64,000 nt of DNA, taken from contig NZ_BDIY01000018.1 of the NCBI RefSeq assembly GCF_002072155.1, positions 1-64,000 on the forward strand, read 5' to 3'. The stretch comes from Roseovarius sp. A-2 (GTDB taxonomy: Bacteria; Pseudomonadota; Alphaproteobacteria; Rhodobacterales; Rhodobacteraceae). This document shows positions 8,514-16,530 of this stretch, piece by piece. The notes below the pieces were generated by a model. That model ran no database searches and was not told where the DNA came from. It worked only from the letters and a program-made list of their open reading frames with translations. The position numbers and the translations under genes were made by a program. Positions within the stretch are counted from its first letter, which is position 1, and every line of letters begins with the position of its first letter.

Positions 8514-8566
8514 GTGCCGGAATTTTCAAAAAATTCCGAACCGGAAACTTTCAAAGTTTCCGGCAC
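8514..8566. repeat. Compact palindromic element with two near-loopless hairpins
   Basis: Directly after the terminator come GGAATTTT-CAA-AAAATTCC (8519-8537) and an 11-bp stem CCGGAAACTTT/AAAGTTTCCGG (8541-8563). The outer ends GTGCCGG (8514-8520) and CCGGCAC (8560-8566) can also pair with each other, giving a cloverleaf-like alternative. This is more structure than one terminator needs and resembles a dispersed intergenic palindromic repeat. Confidence 0.6.
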
Positions 8567-8576
8567 TTGGCGGTCG

Positions 8577-9749
8577 TCAGATCGCCACCACATCCAGCGG
8601 CGGGAACCCGTTAAACCCGACCGACGAATAGCTCGATGTATAGGCCCCGCAGGCGCGAATAATGATCCGGTCCCCGGCCCGCAGGCCCACCGGCAGCGCC
8701 ACCGGGCGTTTTTCATAAAGCACATCGGCGCTGTCGCAGGACGGCCCGGCAAGGATGCAGGGCCCCGTCGCCTCGTGATCCCGGTCGGTCAGGAACTGAT
8801 AGCGGATCGCCTCGCCCTCGGTCTCGGCCAGCCCGGAAAAGCGGCCGATATCGAGATAGACCCAGCGGCACAGATCCTCGTCCGACTTGCGGCTGACCAA
8901 CAGCACCTCGGCCGCGATCATGCCCGCCTCGGCGACCATGCCGCGCCCCGGCTCCGCCATCACGCGGGTTGCCCCGGGAAAGCGCGGCTCGACCATCGCC
9001 ATCACCTGGGCGGCATAGGCCTCGGGTGCCGCGATCTCGTCACCGTAGAAGGCCGGGAAACCACCGCCGATATTGATCAGCGCCAGCGCATGCCCGGCGA
9101 CGCGCGCCTCGGCCCAGACACGGCCCACCTGATCAAGCGTGGCGCGCCACATCTCCGAACGCCGCGTCTGGCTACCGACATGGAACGAAAGCCCCACAGG
9201 CTTGAGGCCAACCGACACGGCACGGTCCATCAGGTCCACTGCCCGCTCCGGCGCACAGCCGAATTTGCGGCTCAGCGGCCAGTCGGCCCCGGTGGCACCC
9301 ACCAGCAGACGGATATAGACTTGTGCATCCGGCGCATACTCGGCGATCTTCTCCAGCTCCATCTCGGAATCCGCCGCGAAGAGCGTGATCCCCGCCGCAT
9401 GAGCAAAGGCGATGTCACTGGCACGCTTCACGGTATTGCCAAAGGAGATATGCGCAGGCTGCGCTCCAAGGCTCAGGCAGAGCTCGATCTCGCCGCGCGA
9501 GGCGGCATCGAACCGGCTGCCCTCACCGATCAGCGTTTCGATCACTTCGCGGGCGGGGTTCGCCTTGACCGCGTAATGGATATCGGCGCGGCCAAGGCCC
9601 GCCTTCAGCGCGCGGTAATTCTGCGCCACGATGTCACGCGACAGCACCAGCGTGGGGCGGTCGAACGTGTTGGCGCGGATGAAATCTACAAGGGGGGTCG
9701 CCGCAAAAACGGCATCGCCGCCCGCGACGGGGGTTACGTAGGCGTTCAT
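8577..9749 (-). CDS. Fold-type III PLP decarboxylase, ornithine/diamino acid decarboxylase family
   Basis: 390 residues. The alanine-racemase-like barrel starts with YAVKANP, where K62 is the PLP lysine. HVGSQ, the GGGFP loop and AEPGRGMVAEAG (phosphate binding) follow, and the C-terminal domain carries GPSCDSADVL with the catalytic cysteine and CGAYTSSYSSVGFNGF. This matches eukaryotic-type ornithine decarboxylases, which make putrescine from ornithine; lysine or carboxynorspermidine substrates cannot be ruled out. The ATG at 9749 has GGAG six bases upstream, whereas the ATG at 9755 abuts that GGAG. The gene is convergent with tpa. Confidence 0.85.
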   Translation of the reverse strand: MNAYVTPVAGGDAVFAATPLVDFIRANTFDRPTLVLSRDIVAQNYRALKAGLGRADIHYAVKANPAREVIETLIGEGSRFDAASRGEIELCLSLGAQPAHISFGNTVKRASDIAFAHAAGITLFAADSEMELEKIAEYAPDAQVYIRLLVGATGADWPLSRKFGCAPERAVDLMDRAVSVGLKPVGLSFHVGSQTRRSEMWRATLDQVGRVWAEARVAGHALALINIGGGFPAFYGDEIAAPEAYAAQVMAMVEPRFPGATRVMAEPGRGMVAEAGMIAAEVLLVSRKSDEDLCRWVYLDIGRFSGLAETEGEAIRYQFLTDRDHEATGPCILAGPSCDSADVLYEKRPVALPVGLRAGDRIIIRACGAYTSSYSSVGFNGFPPLDVVAI

Positions 9750-9947
9750 GGTCATCTCCGATCAAGACCCGGGCATTTACCCGACCAGTTCCAAAAGGAG
9801 ACGTTACCGTCGCTACGTAAACACGGGTGGCGGGCCACCGGCCAGAGGCGCGTGCGTTGGCGTCTATGAAAAGCGCAGGTAGGGCTTTGCCCTGACTCGC
9901 GCAAGAGATTTCTGAGGCCTGCCGGAAATAATCCACGGGCGCGAATA
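9750..9947. other. Gene-free interval upstream of the decarboxylase
   Basis: About 200 bases separate the FAD oxidoreductase stop from the decarboxylase start. It presumably holds the decarboxylase promoter. Small inverted repeats are visible (GGTGG/CCACC near 9830, AGGGC/GCCCT near 9885). I see no gene or RNA. Confidence 0.4.
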
Positions 9948-11081
9948 TCACACCATGGCGGGCGTATCCCCAATCACACCATCGGTGATCAAACATGCCC
10001 CGAGACGCCCCAGTTCGTCACTGCATTTCGCACCCCGCCCACAGCCCGCCGTGGCCACGCCAACCCGGTCGCTCACCCTCTCGATCCGTGCCTCGTCCTC
10101 GGGGGTGAATGTGGTCACGCAGGCCATGTGACTCACACCCCGGATCGTGAGATCAGGCATCCGATCGCGCAGTTGCTCTTCCAGCCCGGCGGCCACCGCC
10201 GGATCACCACCCGAGCGGAACCAGTCGCTGATCTCGTCCCCCGACCCAAGCACGCGATCCACCGGATCCCCACCCATCTTGAGATAGAACCGCCCATCCG
10301 GATACCGGATCGGCGGCAGAAGGTATGGCCCGTCGCCATGAGGGTGCAGGTAGATCAGCGGCGGCATGGCATGAAAGCGCGCAGCCTCGCCCTCGTCCAC
10401 CTCAAAAAACCCGACCGTCCGCGCCATAACCGTCAACGGCAAGGGCGCGGACAATAGAGTGTTGGTATAACCCCCCGCCGCAATTAGCACCCGGTCGACG
10501 CGGGTCTCGCCTATCTCGCTGCGGATGCGCACGCCCTGCCCGTCCTCCTCGACCGCCTCGACCGTTGCGCGCAGGAGATGCGCCCCCGCCCGCTCGGCCG
10601 CCACACCCTGCGCCGCGACCAGACGGCGCGGGCTGATGAACCCCGCCTCGAGCGTCTGGTGAAAGGCGCAGGTTCCGCGATCGAACCGGAAATACCCGAA
10701 CCGCGCCGCCAGACCCGCATCGTCCAGCCGCGCATGCGGCACGCCGTCCCGCACGGCGACCTCACCGATCCGGTCCATCGGCGCGCTGCCTTCGGGCCCC
10801 GCCATGACGACGCCTCGCTCGGTATAAAACCGGATGCCGCTCGCCGCCTCGATCTCGGCATAGCGCGCGATCGAGGCACGGCTTACCCGGCTCCAGAACG
10901 GCGCGGGATCAAGCCCCCGTGTGATCCGCCCCTCATCGTAATGGCTGGCAAAAACGCCCCTGTGGCTGGCTTTGCCCTGCGGCTCGTCAGGGCCGATCAA
11001 CACCACGTCCTGCCCCGCGCGCGCCAGGTGCCGTGCCGCTGCCGATCCGATCAAACCCCGGCCAATGACCGCAACACGCAT
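9948..11081 (-). CDS. FAD-dependent amine/amino acid oxidoreductase (DAO family)
   Basis: 377 residues. The N-terminal Rossmann motif is VIGRGLIGSAAARHLARAG, followed by the acidic-binding strand VVLIGPDEP. The remaining layout, with a substrate domain around residues 90-300 and a C-terminal TAGCGRGAKCSDELGRL segment near the flavin, fits sarcosine oxidase/DadA-like enzymes that oxidise N-methyl or alpha-amino groups. The substrate is unknown. The C-terminal CGRGAKCSDELG loop resembles the region where monomeric sarcosine oxidases carry the covalent-flavin cysteine, but covalent attachment cannot be judged from sequence alone. It stands alone on the minus strand. Confidence 0.8.
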   Translation of the reverse strand: MRVAVIGRGLIGSAAARHLARAGQDVVLIGPDEPQGKASHRGVFASHYDEGRITRGLDPAPFWSRVSRASIARYAEIEAASGIRFYTERGVVMAGPEGSAPMDRIGEVAVRDGVPHARLDDAGLAARFGYFRFDRGTCAFHQTLEAGFISPRRLVAAQGVAAERAGAHLLRATVEAVEEDGQGVRIRSEIGETRVDRVLIAAGGYTNTLLSAPLPLTVMARTVGFFEVDEGEAARFHAMPPLIYLHPHGDGPYLLPPIRYPDGRFYLKMGGDPVDRVLGSGDEISDWFRSGGDPAVAAGLEEQLRDRMPDLTIRGVSHMACVTTFTPEDEARIERVSDRVGVATAGCGRGAKCSDELGRLGACLITDGVIGDTPAMV

Positions 11082-11142
11082 GCCTGCCTCCCTCGTGTCT
11101 TACGCGCAGTCGAGCGCGCGACGCTGCCCGCGTCAAGACAGG

Positions 11143-11173
11143 AAAAGGCCCGGCACGCACATGCGTCCGGGCC
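11143..11173 (-). terminator. Intrinsic terminator of trcR
   Basis: On the minus strand GGCCCGG and CCGGGCC (11167-11173 and 11147-11153) enclose a further CGCA/TGCG pairing and are followed by TTTT (11143-11146). It lies 27 bases past the trcR stop. Confidence 0.8.
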
Positions 11174-11199
11174 TGTCATCTCTCCGAGATCCGCGCCAC

Positions 11200-11961
11200 T
11201 CAGCGGTGGTCGTCCTCGTCATCCTCGTCGTCATCGCTATCGGGCAGGTTGAAGAAGCTGTCGGCATCGTATTCCTTTTGCGGCGCGTCCTCATCCTCCT
11301 CCTTGTCCTGCCCAAGAGTGAAGGTCTCCAGCCCCTCGATCGCCGTCGGCATGCGCGGCTCGGCCTCGGCCTCAAGGCTCTGCTCGGTGCTCAAGAGCTT
11401 GCGGCGCTCGTCATCGCTCAGCGCGGCACCTTCCTTGGCCTTCTTCGCGGCGGCCTTCTGCACGGCGGCATCAAGCTCGGATTGCTTGCACAGACCCAGG
11501 GCCACCGGGTCGATCGGCTGCATGGCTGAGATGTTCCAATGCGTCCGCTCGCGAATCGAGGTGATCGTCGGCTTGGTGGTGCCTACCAGCTTGGCGATCT
11601 GGCTGTCGGCCAGTTCGGGATGGAACTTCACCAGCCACAGGATGGCATTGGGCCGGTCCTGCCGCTTCGACAGGGGCGTGTAGCGCGGACCACGCCGCTT
11701 TTCCTCGCCCTGCGCGGCAGCATAATGTTTGAGCTTGAGTTTGTGCAGCGGATTATCCTGCGCGCGGTCGATCTCCTCCTGCGTCAGCTGGTTGTTCGCA
11801 ATGGGATCGAACCCCTTGACGCCCGCCGCCACATCGCCATCGGCGATGCCCTGCACTTCCAATTCGTGCATGCCGCAGAAATCCGCGATCTGCTTGAAAC
11901 TGATCGTTGTGTTGTCCACCAGCCAGACGGCTGTGGCCTTGGCCATGATCGGCAGTGACAT
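11200..11961 (-). CDS. trcR: Cell-cycle transcriptional regulator TrcR (DUF1013 family)
   Basis: 253 residues. The N-terminal two thirds carry the conserved DUF1013 pattern: AVWLVDNTTISFKQIADFCG, a helix-turn-helix-like stretch, then ILWLVKFHPELADSQIAKLVGTTK, which itself looks like a second DNA-binding helix pair. The last 60 residues are an acidic tail (DDDEDDEDD). In Caulobacter the DUF1013 protein TrcR associates with RNA polymerase on cell-cycle-controlled promoters, including GANTC-methylation-linked ones. It is found only in alphaproteobacteria, which helps place this genome. The ATG has AAAGGAG nine bases upstream, and the gene has its own terminator. Confidence 0.88.
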   Translation of the reverse strand: MSLPIMAKATAVWLVDNTTISFKQIADFCGMHELEVQGIADGDVAAGVKGFDPIANNQLTQEEIDRAQDNPLHKLKLKHYAAAQGEEKRRGPRYTPLSKRQDRPNAILWLVKFHPELADSQIAKLVGTTKPTITSIRERTHWNISAMQPIDPVALGLCKQSELDAAVQKAAAKKAKEGAALSDDERRKLLSTEQSLEAEAEPRMPTAIEGLETFTLGQDKEEDEDAPQKEYDADSFFNLPDSDDDEDDEDDHR

Positions 11962-12076
11962 GTCTCAGGTCTCCTTTACCCAAATCTTCCCCGTCGCCTG
12001 AACGGCGGTTCCGGCGGGCCGGAACGGTTTCCATTGTCGGGGAACTTGGCCGCTGTATACTGCCCCGACCGATAAA

Positions 12077-12727
12077 ATGAAAGACCAAAGAATGCGCCTT
12101 GTCCTGTTGATCTTTCTGGCGCTGTTCAGCCTTCCCGCCAGCGCGCAGACGCACCGCGCGGGCGTGTTCGACTATTACGTGCTGTCACTCAGCTGGTCGC
12201 CCACATGGTGCGCGCTCGAAGGCACGGCACGCGGCGCGGATCAATGCGATCCGCAAGCCGATCACGGCTGGGTGCTGCACGGCCTTTGGCCACAATATCA
12301 CCGTGGCTGGCCCGAGGATTGCCAAAGCCCGCACCGCCCGCCCTCGCGCGCCATGACGCAGCGTATGGCCGATATCATGGGCAGCGCAGGCCTCGCCTGG
12401 CATCAATGGAAGAAACACGGCACCTGCTCCGGTCTTTCCGCGCCCGATTACTATGCACTTTCGCGCGAGGCCTATGCCACCGTCACCCGTCCAGAAGTGT
12501 TCCGCAACCTCACCAAACCCGTGAAACTACCCGCCGGCGTGGTGGAAGAGGCATTTCTCAAGGCCAACCCGGGATGGGAGGCCGACATGCTGACCATTAC
12601 CTGCCGTGCGGGGCGTATCCAAGAGGCGCGGCTCTGCCTTTCCCGCGATCTCACCCCGGTGCCCTGCGGGCGCGAGGTGGTCAGAGATTGCCGCATGAAG
12701 GACGCGCTTTTCGCGCCAATTCCCTAG
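12077..12727 (+). CDS. Secreted ribonuclease T2
   Basis: 216 residues. A signal peptide (about residues 1-24, SLPASA-Q) exports it. Both catalytic blocks are visible: CAS I with H68 in HGLWPQY, and CAS II in WHQWKKHGTC with H114. Q110 replaces the more common glutamate of CAS II. Several cysteines (for example C45, C57, C82, C117) are placed for disulfides. RNase T2 enzymes cut single-stranded RNA through 2',3'-cyclic phosphates and probably act in the periplasm or outside the cell for nutrient scavenging. An alternative ATG five codons later is also possible; neither has a strong ribosome binding site. Confidence 0.9.
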   Translation: MKDQRMRLVLLIFLALFSLPASAQTHRAGVFDYYVLSLSWSPTWCALEGTARGADQCDPQADHGWVLHGLWPQYHRGWPEDCQSPHRPPSRAMTQRMADIMGSAGLAWHQWKKHGTCSGLSAPDYYALSREAYATVTRPEVFRNLTKPVKLPAGVVEEAFLKANPGWEADMLTITCRAGRIQEARLCLSRDLTPVPCGREVVRDCRMKDALFAPIP

Positions 12728-12773
12728 GGTTTCTTTATGGCGAAAATACTCAAATCCTGCCAGTAGCCACGGC

Positions 12774-13322
12774 TCACAAGACCCGCAAGACAAGCACCAC
12801 ACCCGCCACCGCCACCAGCCCCGCGTGCAGCACGTAATCGAACCAGTTGCTGCTGCCCCGTCCCGCCGCCCAGAACGCTTGCCCTACAACCGCCACCAGC
12901 GGCAGGAACAGAGTGCCCGACCACAGCCCATAGGCACAGACAGCCAGGACCATCATTGCCACCGGCACAGGCGCATAGCCCAAGCGGTAGACGTCGACCG
13001 GCACCACTCCCATAGCCGAGACGAGAAACCCCAGATAGGCCAGCAGGAACACCACCAGTTCCCATGTGCCGAACGCCTCTACCGGCACGCCCCAAGCCGC
13101 AGCCACCTGCCGCAGGGCGAGCGCGGGCAGCATCACACCCACGGGCGACATGAGCGCCATCAGCCCGGCCAACGGCCGGGTTCGGCGCGCAAACAGGGTC
13201 AGTGTGCCGCACGCGAGCCCAAGCCCAAGCGCCACATCCGGGCCAGCCCAAAACCCGATCAGGGCCTGCGCAACCCAACCCAGAAGGATGGCGAGCCCAA
13301 GCCACTCCAGCGCGCCGGTCAT
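12774..13322 (-). CDS. Small polytopic membrane protein partnered with the sialidase-fold gene
   Basis: 182 residues with about six hydrophobic helices and few charged residues, so an integral inner-membrane protein. No family motif is recognised. Its ATG at 13322 overlaps the stop of the upstream sialidase-fold gene (ATGA), and the two are probably translated together and may act together. The function is unknown; I infer only that it belongs with its neighbour. Confidence 0.65.
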   Translation of the reverse strand: MTGALEWLGLAILLGWVAQALIGFWAGPDVALGLGLACGTLTLFARRTRPLAGLMALMSPVGVMLPALALRQVAAAWGVPVEAFGTWELVVFLLAYLGFLVSAMGVVPVDVYRLGYAPVPVAMMVLAVCAYGLWSGTLFLPLVAVVGQAFWAAGRGSSNWFDYVLHAGLVAVAGVVLVLRVL

Positions 13323-14434
13323 TGCCCCGCCAACCATGCCGCGTTGAACAGATGCACGGCGATGCCGCGTTTCGTGCCGGTGGAATACGTCAGCGCCACG
13401 CTGTCGCCCACCCGGCGCAGCATCGGATAGCGCCGCGCGCCGGGACGCTCGAACCGGTGCAGCACGCGCCATGTGCGCCCCTCGTCCTCGGACAGTGACA
13501 GGACCAGGTCACCGGGCGCGTCGGCATCGTCATTCGCCGCCATCACGATACGCCCCGTCCCGAGCCAGAGCGCGGCGACGGGCGCATTTGCATTTGCGCG
13601 GTCAGTTGGCACGGGCTCTTTCCAGCTTTGCCCGCCATCCTCGGTCACACTGCGCCAGAGCACACCACTCCCGCCCAAATCCCGCAGAAAGGCAACGGCG
13701 CGACGGGCGTCGAGCGGCACGATCATTGGCTGAATGAGCCGCGCCCCCGGCGCGCGCAGGCGGCGGCGGTCGCGCACACGCCCCGCCGCATCCAGCCGGA
13801 TCAGCACACCATGGGACCATCCCATCTCGAAATAGGCGGGCAGGGCAGTACTGCCGCCTTCATAGGCCAGCATCGGCGATTTCACCAGAAAAGAGCGGTT
13901 GAGCAGCGGCGAGAGGTTGAGCTTGCGGGCGCGCAGCGGCCCGTCCGGCCCGATCTCGACATCGGCAATCGCGGCCATGGCCCAGCCGCCCAGAGAGACC
14001 GCCGTTGTATATAGATGCCCCGCCCGCGCCTCATTTTCGATGGTATTGCCGAGGGTCACGACACGCTGCATCGGCTCGAACGCGGCCTCCAGCCCGGCGC
14101 GAGTCAGGACCGGCCCTGGGGGGGAGGCGCGCCACCCGCTCCCGTCCTGCCGGATCTCGACCCCGTGGATATCGACATCTGCCGCCGCCTCCTTGCTGCC
14201 CTGGAACCACAGCACGTCAAAGCCCTCCGCGCGCAGCACGATGGCGGGTGCATGCGCCTCGCCCTCGGGCACCTGATACTCGAAAACGGTCTCAAAGCGC
14301 GCAGGCCCTGCCACAGGCAGCGGCGCGGGCAGGGCAAAGCGCCACTTAAGCGGCGCGGCGCGGCGCATCGCCACCGCGCTCATGCACAGGCTCAGCGCCG
14401 CAAGGGCCAGGATGACAAGGGGCACGAGGCCCAA
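13319..14434 (-). CDS. Membrane-anchored protein with sialidase-type beta-propeller
   Basis: 371 residues. An N-terminal hydrophobic segment (about residues 3-23) anchors or exports it. Two Asp-box motifs typical of BNR/sialidase propellers are visible, TEDGGQSWKEP and SEDEGRTWRVL, in the C-terminal half. The family includes exo-sialidases and many non-enzymatic propellers, and I cannot identify the full catalytic arginine triad. It is followed, with a four-base overlap, by the small membrane protein. A role in envelope glycan or exopolysaccharide handling is possible but inferred. Confidence 0.7.
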   Translation of the reverse strand: MGLVPLVILALAALSLCMSAVAMRRAAPLKWRFALPAPLPVAGPARFETVFEYQVPEGEAHAPAIVLRAEGFDVLWFQGSKEAAADVDIHGVEIRQDGSGWRASPPGPVLTRAGLEAAFEPMQRVVTLGNTIENEARAGHLYTTAVSLGGWAMAAIADVEIGPDGPLRARKLNLSPLLNRSFLVKSPMLAYEGGSTALPAYFEMGWSHGVLIRLDAAGRVRDRRRLRAPGARLIQPMIVPLDARRAVAFLRDLGGSGVLWRSVTEDGGQSWKEPVPTDRANANAPVAALWLGTGRIVMAANDDADAPGDLVLSLSEDEGRTWRVLHRFERPGARRYPMLRRVGDSVALTYSTGTKRGIAVHLFNAAWLAGQ

Positions 14435-14435
14435 A

Positions 14436-15419
14436 TCAGCCGACCTTCAGGACGATCTTGCCGATATGGTCGCTCGATTCCATCCGCGCATGCGCCGCCG
14501 CCGCCTCGGTCAGGGCAAACTCGGAATCGATCACCGGCGCAACCTTGCCCGCCTCCAGCAGCGGCCAGACATGCGCGCGCAAGCTTTCTGCAATCCGCGC
14601 CTTGGCCAGATCGCTTTGCGGGCGCAGGGTGCTGCCGGTGATTGTCAGACGACGCATCATCACCTGCGCGAAATTCAGTTCCACCTTGGGCCCCTGCAGG
14701 AACGCGATCTGCACCAGCCGCCCGTCATCGGCGAGCGCCTTGACGTTGCGCGGCAAGTAGTCGCCGCCCACCATGTCGAGGATCAGATCGGCACCGCCCT
14801 GGGCGCGCAACACCTCAACGAAGTCCTCCTCGCGATAGTTGATCGCGTGCTCGGCCCCCAGATCGGTGCAGACACGGCATTTCTCGGCATTGCCCGCCGT
14901 GGTGAACACCCGCGCGCCAAAGGCGTAGGCCAGTTGAATGGCCGTTGTGCCGATGCCCGACGATCCGCCATGCACCAAAAACCGCTCGCCGCCCTTGAGG
15001 CCGCCGCGCTGAAACACATTCGACCAGACGGTGAAAAACGTCTCGGGCAGGCAGGCGGCCTTGCGCAGGTCCATGCCCGCCGGGATGGGGAGACAATGCG
15101 CAGCGGGGGTGGCCACCTGTTCAGCATAGCCGCCACCGGGCAGCAGCGCGCAAACCTGATCGCCAATGGCCCACTCGCTGACACCCTCGCCAAGCGCCAC
15201 GATCTCGCCCGCACCCTCCAGCCCCGGCAGATCGGAGGCCGTTGGCGGCGGCGCATACATTCCCGCGCGCTGCAACGCGTCAGGCCGGTTCACCCCGGTA
15301 TAGGCCAGCCGGATCACCACCTCGCCCGCGCGCGGCGCGGGAACAGGCCGCGTGGTCGGCTGCAACACCTCCGGTCCGCCTGCCTCGGTGATCTCGATTG
15401 CCTGCATGGTCTCGCTCAT
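14436..15419 (-). CDS. NADPH:quinone oxidoreductase, zinc-free MDR family
   Basis: 327 residues of the medium-chain dehydrogenase/reductase superfamily. The N-terminal GroES-like domain contains NRPDALQRAGMYAPPP and GLEGAGEIVALGEGV; the cofactor domain has VHGGSSGIGTTAIQLAYAFGA, the nucleotide-binding loop usual for quinone oxidoreductases. The cysteine ligands of zinc alcohol dehydrogenases are not evident, which points to a QOR/crotonyl reductase-like enzyme using NADPH. It lies just upstream of the sialidase-fold gene and downstream of the COQ9 gene on the same strand, with short spacings. Confidence 0.88.
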   Translation of the reverse strand: MSETMQAIEITEAGGPEVLQPTTRPVPAPRAGEVVIRLAYTGVNRPDALQRAGMYAPPPTASDLPGLEGAGEIVALGEGVSEWAIGDQVCALLPGGGYAEQVATPAAHCLPIPAGMDLRKAACLPETFFTVWSNVFQRGGLKGGERFLVHGGSSGIGTTAIQLAYAFGARVFTTAGNAEKCRVCTDLGAEHAINYREEDFVEVLRAQGGADLILDMVGGDYLPRNVKALADDGRLVQIAFLQGPKVELNFAQVMMRRLTITGSTLRPQSDLAKARIAESLRAHVWPLLEAGKVAPVIDSEFALTEAAAAHARMESSDHIGKIVLKVG

Positions 15420-15437
15420 CGTCTGTCCTTCTTTGCT

Positions 15438-16127
15438 TCAGTTCGGTCCGGTCCAGCGTCCGGGCATGCCGGTCTGTTGCCGCGCCAACGGCGCGCGCAC
15501 GCGGCCGAGAAACGCCAACGGCCCGGCCATCAGGCCCGACACCACGCGGTTCTCGCGCGCCTTCGCCTTGAATTTCTCGATCTGCATCACATCCTCGATG
15601 CGACGGTCAAGAAACTCCCAGGTGCGCGCGTTGCCCTCGCTGTCATCGCCCAGCCAATAGAGCACCGTGGCCCCGTAGACACCCGACAGCGTGGCGCGTT
15701 TCGTGTACCAGTTCACGTCGTCCGAGGTATCGCCAAGCGCGGTCCAGATATGATCGCAGGTCTGCCAGATCGCTTTCGCGCCATCGGCGGCATGGTTGGG
15801 CAGAGAAAAAAGCGTGGTGCCGCGCCGCACCAGTTCGCGATCCTCGACCGCCTCCAGCCGCGCGCGCACGGCAAAGGCAATCCTGTCGCGAAAGCGCATC
15901 GCGCTCAAATCGGCCTCTTCCAGCCGCTTGAGCATCGCGGCATCGCCCTCGGCATGATAGGCCAGCGCCAGATCGACGGCCCCGCGCGGGCAGATGGCGG
16001 TGACCAGACCGGGCGCGATATCGGCATCCTGCGCGGCCAGCCTCAACGTGGTTTCGCTCCAGCCGTCAAATGGCACATGCGGCTTTGCGGCCTCCAGAAG
16101 ACGGCTCATCAGATCGGTATCGGGCAT
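15438..16127 (-). CDS. COQ9-family protein
   Basis: 229 residues, a length usual for bacterial COQ9. The TetR-like helical bundle and the C-terminal segment WYTKRATLSGVYGATVLYWLGDDS are diagnostic. COQ9 proteins bind lipids and present ubiquinone precursors to COQ7. The family was first named for being divergently transcribed from rpsU, exactly as here. The adjacent quinone oxidoreductase gene on the same strand is consistent with a quinone-related role, although that link is inferred. Confidence 0.9.
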   Translation of the reverse strand: MPDTDLMSRLLEAAKPHVPFDGWSETTLRLAAQDADIAPGLVTAICPRGAVDLALAYHAEGDAAMLKRLEEADLSAMRFRDRIAFAVRARLEAVEDRELVRRGTTLFSLPNHAADGAKAIWQTCDHIWTALGDTSDDVNWYTKRATLSGVYGATVLYWLGDDSEGNARTWEFLDRRIEDVMQIEKFKAKARENRVVSGLMAGPLAFLGRVRAPLARQQTGMPGRWTGPN

Positions 16128-16152
16128 CGGTTTTCCTCTCTGCGGCGCACCC

Positions 16153-16181
16153 TAGACAACTCAGGGACGCTTTGCTATACG
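16153..16181 (+). promoter_or_regulatory. Probable sigma70 promoter of rpsU
   Basis: TAGACA at 16153-16158 and TATACG at 16176-16181 are separated by exactly 17 bases and lie 50 bases before the rpsU start. Both hexamers match the alphaproteobacterial housekeeping pattern reasonably well. Confidence 0.55.
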
Positions 16182-16218
16182 AACGCTTCCTGCAATCTTG
16201 CAACTTTAACTTAGGAAG

Positions 16219-16231
16219 GTGGTGACACCAC
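16219..16231 (+). promoter_or_regulatory. Palindrome overlapping the rpsU ribosome binding site
   Basis: GTGGTG-A-CACCAC fills the space between the AGGAAGG Shine-Dalgarno sequence and the ATG. The RNA could fold GUGG/CCAC around a five-base loop and hide part of the ribosome binding site, a possible handle for translational control of S21. Confidence 0.4.
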
Positions 16232-16438
16232 ATGCAGGTTAGTGTTCGCGACAACAATGTCGATCAGGCGCTCCGCGCCCTGAAGAAAAAACTGCAGCGC
16301 GAAGGCGTTTTCCGCGAAATGAAGCTCAAGCAACATTTCGAGAAACCGTCCGAGAAGAAAGCGCGCGAGAAGGCCGAAGCGATTCGCCGTGCCCGTAAAC
16401 TGGCACGCAAGAAAGCGCAGCGCGAAGGCATGCTCTGA
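16232..16438 (+). CDS. rpsU: 30S ribosomal protein S21
   Basis: 68 residues, full length for bS21. The N-terminus [25 protein letters not shown] and the strongly basic C-terminal helix ([12 protein letters not shown]) are characteristic. S21 sits at the platform of the small subunit near the anti-Shine-Dalgarno helix and influences mRNA selection. It has its own promoter and a strong terminator and is divergent from the COQ9 gene. Confidence 0.97.
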   Translation: MQVSVRDNNVDQALRALKKKLQREGVFREMKLKQHFEKPSEKKAREKAEAIRRARKLARKKAQREGML

Positions 16439-16475
16439 GAGCTTTACCCGCAGTTTTTCGCGGCACGATTTGACG

Positions 16476-16500
16476 ACCCCCGGGCATCCGCTTCGGGGGT
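16476..16500 (+). terminator. Intrinsic terminator of rpsU
   Basis: ACCCCCG (16476-16482) and CGGGGGT (16494-16500) form the stem and are followed by TTGTCGTTTTTT. It starts 38 bases after the rpsU stop. Confidence 0.85.
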
Positions 16501-16530
16501 TTGTCGTTTTTTCGGGGTGTGTTGGTCAGA

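Noticed and set aside
8511..9869. 452-codon plus-strand open frame opposite the PLP decarboxylase
   Set aside because: It begins inside the terminator/palindromic repeat and lacks any motif; it is a shadow of the decarboxylase.
9750..9947. tRNA or small RNA gene in the gap before the FAD oxidoreductase
   Set aside because: Short inverted repeats are present, but no cloverleaf, anticodon arm or T-loop consensus can be fitted.
14382..16214. 610-codon plus-strand open frame opposite the quinone oxidoreductase and COQ9 genes
   Set aside because: Both minus-strand genes have clear family motifs, and the plus frame spans their boundary and reads as low-complexity shadow sequence.
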